Source: Blasia pusilla
Taxonomy: Eukaryota; Marchantiophyta; Marchantiopsida; Blasiales
NCBI GenBank assembly: GCA_050084515.1
Contig: CM114275.1
Coordinates: 11,966,001 to 12,030,000, forward strand
Length of the DNA: 64,000 bases
Direction: 5' to 3'
The notes beneath the pieces were generated by a model. That model did not search any database and had not been told where the DNA came from. It saw only the letters and a program-made list of their open reading frames with translations. The position numbers and the translations under genes are program-made. Positions 49,201 through 61,223 of the stretch are shown here, piece after piece (within the stretch, counting starts at the first letter, position 1; each line of letters begins with the position of its first letter).

Positions 49201-51060
49201 TTGTGTCCCATGAATTATGCTTGTTTAGAAATTTTCAAAATTAATCATTGCCAATATCTCTTAGAACTGAGTGATGAAGGTCGAGATTGAGCCTTTCAAT
49301 TCTATTTTCCATAATCGAATTCTAGCTTTGATCACTTGATCTATGGTGCCAAACAGGTCTTCATTTCTCAAGTGAGCATCCCCTCCCCCCAATCTGTCTG
49401 CGTGGTATTCTACTCCTTATAAAATTTTTGATACTGCGTAAGTGCATATTCCTCTAATTTCAAAGAGGCCTCGACTCTTTGAAACCTTGTAGAACTTAGT
49501 AAGTCTGAATAAAATGCTCTATCGGACATCACGACATAATACCTGATCGACGTCCAACGACTCTCAATCACTACGCATAGTAGAATAAAACCATATCCCA
49601 TCAATTAAGAGTTCATTTGACATTGTTGGACGATCAATTGATAGGCTCTCGATATACAAGGGTTGATGACGAGATGGTTGTATGTATCTTAATCGACGAT
49701 GTTAACGACGTTGAATGGTCATCAACAACTCAATATTCTTGTTGATAATTGGGAAAATTTTTATGTAACAATGGAAATGGCAACAACGTAGTGATAGTGG
49801 AGGTTCTATGTGCAACCATTGGTAGCGAAATGGTAGGTGACGGTCGTTGAGTAAGCAACATCAGCTAACTAACCAACTTAGTTTATTGAACACTAAATGA
49901 TAGCGGATGGTAGCCAATTGAAAATGAATGGGGATAAGTAGAACACATTAGGCCATTGAAGGTGGAGCCAATACCTACCCTTTCCTTTCCAACCCTGATG
50001 ACAATAAGGTTTGGCGGTGTTAGACTAATGTAGTCGAACGAGTAAACGGAAGGACTCCGTTTGGTACGTGGTGGATAGAAAATATAGGGTCAATGGAGAC
50101 GCATAGGCTAGTACAAGAAATATAATAAGATAGGTGGGAGGCTTGAAGGCACAACAAACATTGTGATGTCATGCAAAGCGTCAAGTCAAGGCGATAATTA
50201 GGGAGTATATATCAAAATTACGTTGATATAGCCAAAAGCGTTGCGACAAGTTGGCAAATTGGCCACGCCACTCCCATCCCCTCCCCTTTCCTCCTTAAAT
50301 CATGGACATATGTGACAAAAATTTCAAGGAGATTAGAAAGAATGAGTAGGCTTCATCTGCTAGACGTAGGTAGTTATGATAGAGTCCATTACACAAGCGG
50401 AATGATATGTTTAAACAAAGTTGGTTCCAATGTGCTTGCAATAGAGGCATGCAAGCCAAGAGTTAGATCAACATAAACTAGATAGAAAGTCATGAAGAAC
50501 TATCGTTATCGGATGAACCAACATGAGGTCCATCAAAACCAATAGCCACCACTCGTGATAGGGAGAGGTCAAGATCGTTGGTAACTATCGGGTGGTTGAG
50601 AGCCAAGCCACAAGGTCTGACACGATGTGATGAAGGGTTGGAAAAGGAAAAAATCCCTATAAATATGTTTCAACCGCCCCCAAAGCAATTTTTATACTCA
50701 ACTTCCTCCAATTTAAAACTTTCACTTGGCTAAACACAAGAAAGGGAGTTTTTTTCTTCTTCTTTTCGACCCCTCCACATGCAAGTTACCCCAAAAATTC
50801 AAAATTTATCCTCCATATGGTGGCTATGGAAACTCCCAAAAATTGATTGTTGTTCCACGCTCAAATGTTAAAATGGCAAGCCATATTTTTCAAAGTGTGG
50901 GTAATTCCTTGATCTACATCCTCGGTAAATCAAATTCCTGATCGGCAAATCAATTTGAAACAGGCAGTGATCGACTATCGTATAAGTCACGACCTCAACT
51001 CCTATGAAAAAATCGGCAATGCTTTTGTATTGATTTTTTCCACTAGAAAGTGTAAACATA
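49201..51060. other. Gene-free stretch
   Basis: No coding domain or recognised element. It lies between the copia 3' region and the third gypsy LTR copy. Confidence 0.35.
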
Positions 51061-51064
51061 GAAT

Positions 51065-51525
51065 ATGAAATACTATAGAGCTAAAGGGCTCTTAAGAGCC
51101 TTGACATGGTAGTCATAATTCTCACAATCCTCACATTGTAAAGGTTCTCTCATTTTCTCTTTGTAAATCAGACGATCTTAAATTATGTATACACTCTCCA
51201 TCTCTCTTTGATGTGAAATCAAACCCACTCTCCTAATGAGAGGCTTGGATTACTCATAAGCAAGGTAGATCATAGCTCTATTGTTTCATTGAAAAAGGGT
51301 AAAAAAAGCGGGAATAAACTCTTGAGTTGTCTCTTCTAGGGTTTATCCCTTCCCTCTCCTGAAGCTCTCTCCTCGGTAACCTCTACAGGCAAGTAATCTC
51401 CTTGGCTATTGACTTGCACAAAGAGATGAAGGGCCATTTCCCCGAATAGAAGTTTAATACTAATCATAATAAGAAATTACTTGAAATATTAAGTCTCTCA
51501 ATTTGGCTCCACTGAGTGCCAAACG
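51065..51525 (-). mobile_element. LTR of the gypsy family (third copy)
   Basis: The reverse complement matches the copies at 3.3-3.9 kb and 43.1-43.7 kb through the AAGTCAATAGCCAAGGAGAT and GAGAGAGCTTC regions. No internal gypsy sequence adjoins it, so it is probably a solo LTR. Confidence 0.5.
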
Positions 51526-51717
51526 AGGCGCGGTAAGAGGCGAGAGGAAACTTCCTTCAACCCAAAGAGATCCTTTTTTAAGAGAGTTTCATGTGATTTG
51601 AAGAGATTTTCCTTCCTTTGGGTTGAAGAGAGGAAGATTTTTTTGTGAACGTATTTTTTTCAATTTTTTTCTCTGTGTTGTCACTCCCAAAAATTGATTT
51701 TTCCTCTTTCCCATTCC

Positions 51718-51746
51718 GGCAAACCGTTTGAATCCGACAGGTTGCA
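51718..51746. repeat. Single 29-bp palindrome copy
   Basis: One diverged copy with right half AATCCGACAGGTTGCA and a weaker left arm (AAACCGTTTG). It lies just beyond the SWIM-zinc-finger end of the MULE-like gene. Confidence 0.6.
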
Positions 51747-51921
51747 ACTTGCACAAAATTAAAAAGATTGAAAAATCATTGGAATCAAAATTGTAAAATA
51801 AATCATTCTTTTGGTCCAAGGTCAGAAAAAAGAAATCATTTTTCCTTTGTTGATTAGAGTTCAAGATCATAGTGAAGATTATGGCATTTAAAAGTACGCT
51901 CTAAGATCTCATGTTGCATCC

Positions 51922-52356
51922 TCAAAGTGGTTTGTTCAAGATACTTTGCACTTCTTTGAGGGAAAAAATTGGTTGGTGGATTCCTACTCCTACCTCTGAC
52001 TCTCTTAAAACTACAAGCAACACATAGTACATGTGCTTACAAGGGAAATACCTTTTCCCACTTGTCTGTTTTTGGACAAAGTCATCATAGGAACATATGG
52101 GAAAGCAACAGATGTGTACAACATACACCTCCGTAACACTTGAATTCGCAATGTTGTTCCTGACCCAATACAACCTTCCTATTCCATTCCCACTATGAAC
52201 ATCTTTTGTGGCGATGATTTCCATGTTGGCCTCCCGAGCTGATGCGATTCGCTTTGCCCTCTCCACCATTTGCTTACACATTTTGTTTCTCTTCATCCCA
52301 TTTCTTGACTCGAACAAAAATAGTGGATTGAGATCATCCACCTTCTTCGGATACAT
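51922..52356 (-). pseudogene. SWIM zinc-finger piece of the MULE-like gene
   Basis: A 144-codon open piece. SWIM pattern CxCx(n)CxH: the first pair reads C-S-Y rather than C-x-C (Cys to Tyr), and the second pair is PCKHMYYVLL. SWIM fingers bind DNA or protein in transposases and regulators. Upstream is a basic segment (GMKRNKMCKQMVERAKRIAS) typical of the region before the finger in MULE transposases. Confidence 0.6.
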
Positions 52357-53370
52357 GTTGACATCAATCTTAGGTTGGATCTGAAATACACATATCCCTG
52401 TAATGCGAACATGTTTCGAACTCTCTCAGTCTACGAGTCTGAACCCGATACTTGTAAGAATGTCCACTTCCTCCTAAGTGCAATAGGTACCTACAGCAAT
52501 GGGCCAAATCAAGGGGGTATTCCCTTGAGCTCCAATGGCAGCCGGATAAGATTTCGAAAAGTGCATGATTTATATAGGCAGAAAAAGTACTTTAATTGAT
52601 CCCCGATCCTGGTAAAATGATCAAAGACTTTCAACCCTTAGAAGCATGGAAGTGGTCGTCAAGTCCTTGTACAATTCTTATTCAGGAAAGTGCCGCATGC
52701 TCTCCTAATGCCATCCGATCTTGCCCTGCAAGTGGATCCACATACCGGGTTGCTTCAAGAAGTATGCCACCTCTTGAGGTTGCAATCCACCTCAATGACC
52801 AGAATCCCATATTGTTATAAACAACCCCCAAGACAAGATGTTGGGAAGTCCCACCAATAGAGGAATTTTGAAATAAGACAATTATTGATTTTGGAGAAGT
52901 TACTTCCACTTGAATTCGGGAGCAATCTGGTATCTTTGAATACCTGGGCGGGGTAATTTCATCATCCAAACCAATCACCAAGTTCGTTCCTTCATTATGA
53001 CGCTTGACTTGCCTGAAGTCAAGATACTTATATGGTCTAAGAGTCTCACTCAGACTGCTCTAACACAATCTATATGGGATGTCTTGAAACATCCCACGAA
53101 TGTCCCCACAAATCTGGACATCTTTATCGCGAGGAGTTTTGGCTACGCACCGATTCAAGGCTTCCACATACAATTTCTCATCACTAGATCTCATAGCCGC
53201 CCTAACACAGAGCTCGTAAATCGAATGGGCCCTTTCCCTTGGTTAAGCCTTTTGTGAGGAATATGTGGGATGTTGAAGATTGTAGCATCTCTTGCCTATT
53301 CTTGTTGGCATGCATCCACGAGTGATATTTTTTTGCATGCTTGTGATGACCTCCAAGAGGAATGAACACT

Positions 53371-53664
53371 TGCAACCCGTAGGATTCCGATGATTTGCAA
53401 GAAGAAGTGTCGACATGGCAAGGCTTGCAGCTTGTCGGAATCTGACAGGTTGCAGATAGATGAAACTTACAACCCGTAAAATTCCGATGATTTGCAGATT
53501 GAGTATACTTGCAGACATGAAACTTGCAACTTCATGCGGTAAGTGAGTTCACCATTTTCTCCTTTCTACATCACATGAAGAAAAAATTTCAAAGAAATGT
53601 GGTCAAAATGCGATGTTGCAACCCGTAAAATATGTAAGCAACCTGTCGGAAGTAATAGGTTGCA
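53371..53664. repeat. Palindrome array 2 (four copies)
   Basis: Copies at 53371-53399, 53426-53454, 53468-53496 and 53637-53664, plus a left half-site at about 53617. The copy at 53426 is the best preserved (TTGTCGGAATCTGACAGG core). Three of the right arms read GATGATTTGC, a shared variant, so those copies may come from local duplication. Confidence 0.75.
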
Positions 53665-55676
53665 TCATTACCGCATGAATTTTCCCCATTTTCTCATACG
53701 TACAGTCCACCAACTAAGCTAGGAATACAACTCTTTGTATTTTCCCTCAATTGCATGCTTCCTCCACCACCCATAAAGCTCTTCTTGGCACTCCATGGCT
53801 TAATTCAAGGTTTTGCTATCCTTGCAACGTTGAAGTAGAGCAACATGCTATGTTATGTTATTCTCCTTGATGCAAGATTTGGTGTAGCGAGTCACAAAAT
53901 GTTGACCATAGAAAGCATCCGACTTTTTCCTGTCAGGTTGAACTTATCCACACTAGAACACTTCCCTAATAGCAATCCATCCCAGTTGTGCATTGTCCGC
54001 CATGAACCCATAAATTTTAGGTGGCCTTTTGTTTTCCTTCGCCACCTCCAAAAAAGAGTAACTAGTACATCTTCAAACTTCCAATATCTTCTTTTTTTAC
54101 CTCACAAACAAAAATGGTTTTGAGTCCCTTATCCACATGGTCGTAAACGTGCGTACCCAAAGTCAACCATCCATTCAACACCATGTATCAAATACTAAAG
54201 CTAACCCAGATGCCAAAGAGATATTCTTCTTCCCTTCTTCTATCAATAAGATCGAGGCCACTGGATGGCCTTGTTGTAGATATTTTGAAGATATAAGCTC
54301 CGGATCCCATGCCTACCTGGCCCATGAACTGCCATATTTGAATAAATGGAAATCTGGAGTTAGCCTTGATTCTTGCGATGGCATCCATTTTGGCTGTCTT
54401 TCCATCAAGTATTCTTATTTGACACAACAAGTTCCTGAAGCATTGAGGATCAACGAGAAATGCCAAATTTTCCCATAGTTGTTTCTCCTCAACTGCCGTG
54501 ATCTCGCCTTGGCCAGAGATTCCAAGCAGTTGTTCATAAATTTGTGATGCCATTGTCAATTTGATCACTCCAGGATTTGATCCCGGAGAGTTTCTTTACA
54601 CCTCAGTCACTTTCTTTGCCACATCCTCCTTGATGCGTCTCTAAATTGCATCGGTAACAGGATGGGTGTGGGACCCAATATGAACTGCTAGTATGGTGTT
54701 CTTGGATGTAGAATTATAGTCGTGCATAATGAAAAAAATGTATGTAGGACACGCTCCTATGCAGAAAGGAGAAGCCTGACAATGAGAACATTGATGGCCA
54801 CCTGGCGGTATGGTTGCACTAACCTCATATGAAGTTTCTGCATTTTTGGGGAGGAATTGTGATGTATTGACTTGCCCACTACGCTAGAATTGGGCAGCCA
54901 AGACTTCTACACTCCAAAGCTCCAACGCATTGGCGGTGAGAAACAACCCAAGGACCACTTGTATTGAAGCACTCATCCGTTGAAGCCTGCACCATCGATA
55001 ACAATTAGACTTTATGTCCATACCCTTCAAGGGTTCTCCATCTTTCTTTTGAGCAAGACCAGCGAGTGGAGGCAATCCAAAAATGCAGTTTCCATTAAAC
55101 TTGGGTGGCAGCTCATCAACAAGAATATGCTTGAATATTTCCAAGGGCAGAGACGACAATAAATTATTGCCCGAAACTCGCAACAAGAATGAGTAGCACA
55201 TGCAGGGTCTGGTTGGTGTCCAATAGATCCCATGAGGTTGAGGACATCCAGAATCTCTTCAAGAATAACAACATTATCATAAACATGTGAGGTTGGAGTC
55301 GATGGTGAATCTCCAGAGGTAGGGGTGGCAAATGTGGAGCTCGGTGCACTCTGAAGTTGTAGACCTTTGACTTGAGAAACAGAGGGCTTCAAAAGCATGC
55401 CATACACTATGTATTGTCCATTTGTGTAAGGTAAGAGATTCCATACTTTTGAGTCTCCAATTCCACGTTGGATTGTTTAATCTATGACGTCCTCCGTTCC
55501 GTGCATCCTGACATCCTTGGAAATAATTAGACCGCAAGCTCTTGATTCTTATGTACAAGTGGATGAAAATTTCCTCTCACTCTGATTTTTTCTGTCAGGT
55601 TGCAATCCGATGGGGTTCCAACTAGTGACAACAGAATTCGTAATGGTGGGTGAGAAAGTGAAGAAGATTTCCATAG

Positions 55677-56260
55677 TGGAATCCGTCCGAGTCCAATGGG
55701 TTGCATGCGGACAGTCGGGCTAGGTGTCCCTATTGCAACCCCTGGTCATGTTACTTTCCATCCCCGGGAATTACGGACTTGAATTGTGGGACATTCCACT
55801 GTCACTGAAGAAACACATCGGGTTGCAAAAGGTGGAAAATGCTCCACCTCAAGGACGGTCCAATGTGATCCTGACCCCCGTGCAACCCATCAGAGTCTTC
55901 TGGGTTGCATGGAGTTCTCGAGAAGCACCAACGATGAGTGTGCAACACGTCCAAATCCAAAAATTTGCACGTGGCCATTGGTTAGCTTCGTCCTTGCAAC
56001 TCATCGGAGTCCGACAAGTTGCACGGCGACCTTGTACCATTATGGTGCGTAGACCATGTGCAAACCGTCAGAGTCCAACGGATTGCATCGGGTTCTCGAT
56101 CCGTACCCCCTACCAGTGCAACCCATCTGGTTTTGACAGGTTGCACGTTGTCCAACTTTGTCCTTGCAACCGGTCGGACTCCAACAGGTTACACGGGGTT
56201 CACTCATCGTACTGTTACAACATCAGAACCGTGCAACCCATCGGAGTCGGACGGGTTGCA
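55677..56260. repeat. Palindrome array 3 (eight copies)
   Basis: Copies start at 55677, 55881, 55941, 55995, 56059, 56117, 56165 and 56232. From the second on, start-to-start spacings are 60, 54, 64, 58, 48 and 67 bp, with unrelated spacers of 19-38 bp. The copy at 56232 is nearly perfect (CCCATCGGAGTCGGACGGG core). The array sits between the divergent MULE-like gene (minus, ending above 55560) and the coiled-coil gene (plus, from about 56580), that is, in the shared 5' region. Confidence 0.85.
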
Positions 56261-56575
56261 CGGATCCCACATGCATACCACCGTAACAGCCACACGTTGC
56301 CATCGGTCCAACGGTTTCCATGACCCAATGATCATCTCAACAGCTAAAAAAATATATAAGGCATAGATTTTGCTCATTTATAATTCCATTCCACAATTTG
56401 AGTTAGAGCTCTTTGTCCTCCAACGACTCCTCCTGTCAATTAAGATCCCCGCAGATGATGAACATGACAGTTACTCTCGAAGCCCCTTCGTTGGAAGATA
56501 AAAACGCTCCGAGGGATAACGCTTTGAGGTTTGACACATCACGAGTGTCGAGAGTCGATTTTTTTCTAGTGAGGT

Positions 56576-57353
56576 TTGAGGAGTGCTAGGCTGCACATCC
56601 TTGACAATTACAATGACAAGGAGAAAAACACAATTACAATGAACGTTGGGAGCGTCACTCCCAAATCCATCTGGATTCCTTCGTCGGCTTCTCCTGGCCT
56701 ACGCTCGACAGCGGACATAAGGCAACATGAGATAGAGGACCGAGAGAGGGAAGTATAAATGCTCAGGCAAGAGCTAGAGGCAAAGCTTGTGCTGGAACAA
56801 CTTGCTAAGCAGAACGCCGAGGCCGAGGCGTCAAAGGCCATGAAGAAAAGGATTTCGGACAATAAGAAAGAGAAGCGTCTTGATACATCTATCAGGAGGG
56901 CTGAAATGGCGAAAGCACGGAGGGAGAAGGCTGTTGCTATGGCAGAAGATAGCCCCGCTCGTCCTACAGATAGCGTTGAGATGGAGGGCCCTTGAAGTTT
57001 GGAAATATGATGAACTTGAAAATTGATGAAGAGACCAGAGATGTTTCGGAGACCGATGAGGAGGCGATGAGGACACCAAGTGTGGAGATGGTGGATATCT
57101 ATGAAGAAGCAGGATAAGAGTTGTCGTCTTCATTAAGCTAAGTGGAAGAAATTGACCTCTTTTGCATGGTGAAGTGGAAGAAATTGACCTCCCACAGCAA
57201 TTGGTCGCCCTCGACACTGACCCAATTTTTGAGAGGGTAAGGAGTCTTTCGCATATCTTACGGAGCTTTTGTAATCCATTTAGAAGAAAATTGAAACTTA
57301 TTGACCTTCTCAAAATTATTGCAGGTTGTAAATCAGATGAAAAAAAGTTGTAG
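56576..57353 (+). pseudogene. Coiled-coil protein gene of the palindrome-array repeat family (copy 2)
   Basis: Pieces 56576-56758 and 56759-56995 join in one frame through a single stop (GSVTPKSIWIPSSASPGLRS, ADIRQHEIEDREREV, stop, MLRQELEAKLVLEQLAKQNA, then EASKAMKKRISDNKKEKRLD). After about 57000 other frames give FGNMMNLKIDEETRDVSETD and, at 57160-57350, EEIDLPQQLVALDTDPIFER. The middle is strongly helical and charged. The order and several blocks match the minus-strand copy at 21.9-22.6 kb. No known domain is recognised. Its 5' array (array 3) and 3' array (array 4) flank it. Confidence 0.5.
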
Positions 57354-57412
57354 CTAGGTTTCTAGATGAAACCTTTGTTCTCATTGTGTGAATTGCTCTT
57401 TTGGGGCCTGCT

Positions 57413-57687
57413 TGCAGCCTGTCAGAGTCCGATGGGTTGCATCACTTCAGGCCGATGGCATCGATGTGCAACCGCGTCAGACTTCAACGGGTTGCCGAAA
57501 CTATAGTGAACCTATTACAACGGTGATATCCATGAGATTGTCGCAACGTGTCAAAGTTTGACAGGTTGTACATCATTGCCATCCATATAGAGTGGTGCAA
57601 CCTATCAAAGTCCAACGGGTTGCACTAAGTCTGACATTATCTCTTCTTTCATCTTGTGTGCAACCTGACGGAAACCAACAGGTTGCA
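57413..57687. repeat. Palindrome array 4 (five copies)
   Basis: Copies start at 57413, 57467, 57542, 57596 and 57659 (spacings 54, 75, 54 and 63 bp). The first two and the fourth are well preserved; the second has one extra base in the left arm. The array lies between two coding-like parts of the coiled-coil gene and may be intronic. Confidence 0.85.
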
Positions 57688-57749
57688 ATAGATTAAAATT
57701 CTTACTTTGAGTTGAAGATTGGAGGATTTTCTTGGAGGGGAAGCTGACC

Positions 57750-59250
57750 CATCACTGGATGAAAATCAGTCTTGAGGGGACGGAGGCGCAGAAGCGGGCG
57801 TCACACCACCCTTTAGGGGTATAGGGTATGATACAGGTATCAGACCCTGTAATCTCTCACTAGCTAAAAGAATGGTCTTTCTATAATGCACTACGCCTCC
57901 TCGAGAAGTCAATGATTGTGGGTCTTCAAGCGGAGCTTAAGAAGATTGAGCCTGTTTTGGAGGAGGCCAACCTAGAGGGTGCTGAGGATTACAAACTCTG
58001 GCTGGATAACATCCGTGAAAAGCCAGAAAAAAACCAAGGCTTCCGAACGATTTTCAAGAATCACATCCTCCCTCAGGCAGATCTCGACAAGGAAATAGAC
58101 ACAAGAAAGCATGACATAAACTAGACCATTCGCAAAGAAGAAGCGGGATCTTCAAGAACAAGTGTCCGAGCCATCCCGACAAAGAGCAGCCCAGCGGATG
58201 GTATACATGTTCCTCATCTACTGTGTGAATGCAAGTATCTAGCGCAAATGTCCCGCAACATGCAAATTGTGGGCTTCTACTCTAGATGGAGAAGGATTCT
58301 CCATGTACGACATGGAGATGGGGTAGGATATGTCTGATTGGGAAGTGTTGAATTATCCAATCTAGTTGGACTTCAACGACCCAAAAGATATGACCGACCA
58401 TAACCTACGCATGGTGTATGATGCAATCGTCATTGGCAAGGATGACATCCCCAACTTCTTGAAGGTTGAGGAATGATTTGAAGGAGATGCGGAGGAGCAA
58501 GCCATCGAGACTGCTTAGTTGGTGTTTAAGGTAGTGACCGCCGAGGATAAATCCATAGCGGGCTTGAAAGCAAAGGCGAAGGGATCAAGGCATTCAAAGG
58601 CCGAATCCTCTAGATGCGAGGGACGGACAAAGGAGCCGTAAAAAAAAATGCAAGTAGAGTCCGAAGATGATGAGACACCAACAAGCAGGCAACAAACTTA
58701 CGAGAAGTGAAAGCGGGAGGCGCCGAGATCGTCTGAGGGAGGAGATAAGGATTTCGAATACACTCCATCATCCTTAGGTAGACATAAGGACATTACAAGG
58801 AGGCTTACTATCCCTCTCCACCTGACTTCTCTCCTTGATGAACAACATAGTTTTTCTAGTCATGAATCAACGACTGCAATTGAGAAGTTGACCGTGTTAT
58901 GACAAAAACTTCTCCGAAATGGGCACGGCCCATGGATGATCCATGGGGTAGTTATGGAGGTGGTGGTGGAGCTCCTAATAGCAGATTTTCCTTCAAGATT
59001 TTGCTTGTAGGACGAAAATCCCTCAAACACTATCCCGAATAGGAATGTCCCATTGACTTATGACCAAATTGCTCTTTTTTTCTTCTTTCACGGACGCCTA
59101 TCTTAGTAACAGGGGGTGTTTCTTGGTGCTGACTAGAGGGAGCAAAGATGAGCTCATCAACCTACAGTGCGTGAAGAGGTTGCTCAAGTGGCGGATGACC
59201 CAATCGTGGTGATAAAAAACGAACACCCACTAAGATCGGCATCAAATCAA
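57750..59250 (+). pseudogene. Degenerate continuation of the coiled-coil gene
   Basis: The open piece 57912-58124 gives GLQAELKKIEPVLEEANLEG and DLDKEIDTRKHDIN. Later frames give QVESEDDETPTSRQQTYEK and SLGRHKDITRRLTIPLHLTS near 58650-58840, and AQVADDPIVVIKNEHPLRSA at 59180-59250. Stops are dense around 58150-58600. The function is not recognised. The coding character falls off before array 5. Confidence 0.4.
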
Positions 59251-59317
59251 GTCCGCGTATGTTCAAAATTTCTCATTTCTATTTTTATTGTCTTGTTTCA
59301 GACTCTAGGTTCAGACA

Positions 59318-59646
59318 CAAAACCCGTCGCACTCCAATGGGTTGCAGGAATTATCTTGTGAGATTAAGTGCAACCTGTCGGACAACGATGGGTTCCATTT
59401 TGAGCCAGAAAAGTGGATTTGCAACTCGTCGAAACCCGACGGGTTGCAACTAGAATTGTGTCTATGTTGATGAGCAACCATTCAGAACCTAACGAGTTGC
59501 AACTAGAATTATGCCTAAGTTGATAAGCAGCCCGGCTGCTTGCATCTACATTTTTTAGCTCATGAGCAACCCGCCGTAATCTGACAGGTTGCAACTATAA
59601 TTTTGTCCAAGATGATGAGCAATCCGTCAATTTCTGACAAGTTGTA
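59318..59646. repeat. Palindrome array 5 (seven copies, part tandem)
   Basis: Copies start at 59318, 59369, 59420, 59473, about 59525 (deleted centre), 59565 and 59618. Spacings are 51-53 bp apart from the shortened copy. Here the spacers are also alike (AACTAGAATT followed by a GATGAGCAAC-type end in several), so this part grew by tandem duplication of a 53-bp unit of palindrome plus spacer. Confidence 0.85.
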
Positions 59647-59964
59647 GGCTTCTTCCACCTTAAATCTGGCATCATTTTGTACCTGTCTTGTGCACACATG
59701 GAGCATTCCTATGTCTACTGTTTTGTGATATCGGAGCACAATTTCCATGTATTTCAGATCCGAGATCCAATAGATCCATGCTGTAATGGGCTCACATTGG
59801 ATAGACTCTACAATTCCCCCTTTGAGAATTTTCATGCTTGAAGGTACGCCTTTGCTTGGAGGAAGGGAGGAGTCACCTACCTTGATGCAGAGGCTCATGG
59901 AGCTTTGCTCGAGATCGGGTGACTTGGTCTTGGACTTGGTCGGCTTATGAGGGGCGAGTATCAA
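59560..59964 (-). pseudogene. Coding-like segment of unknown function, minus strand
   Basis: A 134-codon open stretch. Residues 20-110 look like real protein (SLPPSKGVPSSMKILKGG, AWIYWISDLKYMEIVLRYHK, TVDIGMLHVCTRQVQND). The last part runs into palindrome copies, so the true exon probably ends near 59650. It could be an exon of a further gene of the composite element. No domain recognised. Confidence 0.35.
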
Positions 59965-60061
59965 AGGCGCCTAAGAGAGTGGAAGGAACATACTCTGCCT
60001 TGAGGGAAGGAAAGAACTTTTCGACCTTTGCAAGGAGGCAAAGGCGGATTACAAAAGGCTG

Positions 60062-60499
60062 GTGGGAGTCTACAACTCGCCTCCAAAGCAAAATGCTCCA
60101 ACAGTAGAGCCATTGGTAGTGATACCATCCTCACTTCCCGTTATTCCAAGAATCAGGAGGGCAAGGCCAGAAGTAATTTTGGAAGAGCTCTCAGATGATG
60201 ACGTGAGAGTTCAATGGATTTATCGAGTTCAATCGATTCAAGTGTTTTGGAGTTGGGATTTAGTGGTTTCAAGCGGCGGAGCACGTATTGATACTAGATT
60301 GGTGTCACCTTGCAGAGCATACAAGATTTATTGTCGGGGAAGGCGTTGGGACTCTTCTCATGATACATGGGACCAATATGGTGTATCTAGGAGGGGAGGG
60401 GGGGAGGGGGCAAGGTTAACGAATTCCCCTACATTCTCAATCCCCATCTACAATTGGCCAGAGGAGCCACTTGTATCCAAAGACATTCCTTTTGTATAG
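60062..60499 (+). pseudogene. Coding-like segment of unknown function, plus strand
   Basis: A 145-codon open stretch. The start (VEPLVVIPSSLPVIPRIRRA, then RPEVILEELSDDDVR) and end (FSIPIYNWPEEPLVSKDIPF) look coding; the middle is low in coding character. After the stop, FRSKFIDDEAEEIIE continues in frame. Its last third is the first part of the 304-bp tandem duplication. Confidence 0.35.
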
Positions 60500-61025
60500 G
60501 AATCGAGTAGATTTAGGAGTAAATTTATAGATGACGAGGCTGAAGAAATCATAGAATAGAGTTTATGGTTTCATTAATCAAACATAAATTTCCGATCAAA
60601 AATTACAAAAAAAAAGCAAGTAAAGTCACTCGGACCTGCAACTTGACGGAATCCGACAAGTTGCAAGATAGGATGTAAGGCAGAAGGTATGAGATACTTG
60701 TCATCGGGGGCCATATGGATTAACGAATTCCCCTACATTCTCAATCCCCATCTACAATTGGCCAGAGGAGCCACTTGTATCCAAAGACATTCCTTTTGTA
60801 TAGGAATCGAGTAGATTTAGGAGTAAATTTATAGATGACGAGGCTGAAGAAATCATAGAATAGAGTTTATGGTTTCATTAATCAAACATAAATTTCCGAT
60901 CAAAAATTACAAAAAAAAAAGCAAGTAAAGTCACTCGGACCTGCAACTTGACGGAATCCGACAGGTTGCAAGACAAGATGTAAGGCAGAAGGTATGAGAT
61001 ACTTGTCATCGGGGGCCATATGGAT
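60417..61025 (+). repeat. Recent tandem duplication, about 304-305 bp per unit
   Basis: Unit 1 is 60417-60720 and unit 2 is 60721-61025. They differ by one A in a poly-A run and a few substitutions, two of them in or next to the palindrome (GACAAG/GACAGG and AGATAGGA/AGACAAGA). Each unit carries one palindrome copy (60637-60665 and 60942-60970). Confidence 0.95.
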
Positions 61026-61223
61026 TAATGTTATCTGCATATTTTCAAATGGTTGTTATAGAATATTTGGTTAAAGTTGTTATTTGCTATTTGTTTGCTC
61101 TCACTCTGATCATAATGGAAATTTTGGGAGTCCCAAATAAAGTGCCATAATCTATCTAGGTTGCTCTTAGTGTTTCAAGTGACATCTTCCTTTTTTTTAA
61201 CCCCTTTTTTTGTCATCCAATCA

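Larger units (their letters stand above)
51922..55558 (-). pseudogene. MULE-like transposase gene with SWIM zinc finger (copy 2), degenerate
   Basis: Minus-strand pieces in order: 55558-54884 (ending in the GNCIFGLPPLAGLAQKKDGE block shared with 7.5 kb), 54568-54188 (an open 126-codon piece with GLDLIDRRREE, matching 8.1 kb), about 54120-53900 (CEVKKEDIGSLKM, then PKIYGFMADNAQLGWIAI), a piece at 52981-52682, and 52356-51922. The last has a SWIM zinc finger: CSYDDFVQKQTSGKRYFPCK followed by H and MYYVLLVVL. A SWIM finger downstream of a DDE core is the architecture of MULE and FAR1-type proteins. Palindrome copies at 53371-53664 lie between the core and the SWIM piece and may be in an intron. 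Frame breaks are many. Terminal inverted repeats were not identified. Confidence 0.6.

Noticed and set aside
55677-56260. CRISPR array (29-bp palindromic repeats with 19-38 bp spacers)
   Set aside because: The genome is a plant with spliced genes, there are no cas genes, the repeats are diverged and the spacing is variable. It only resembles a CRISPR array in form.
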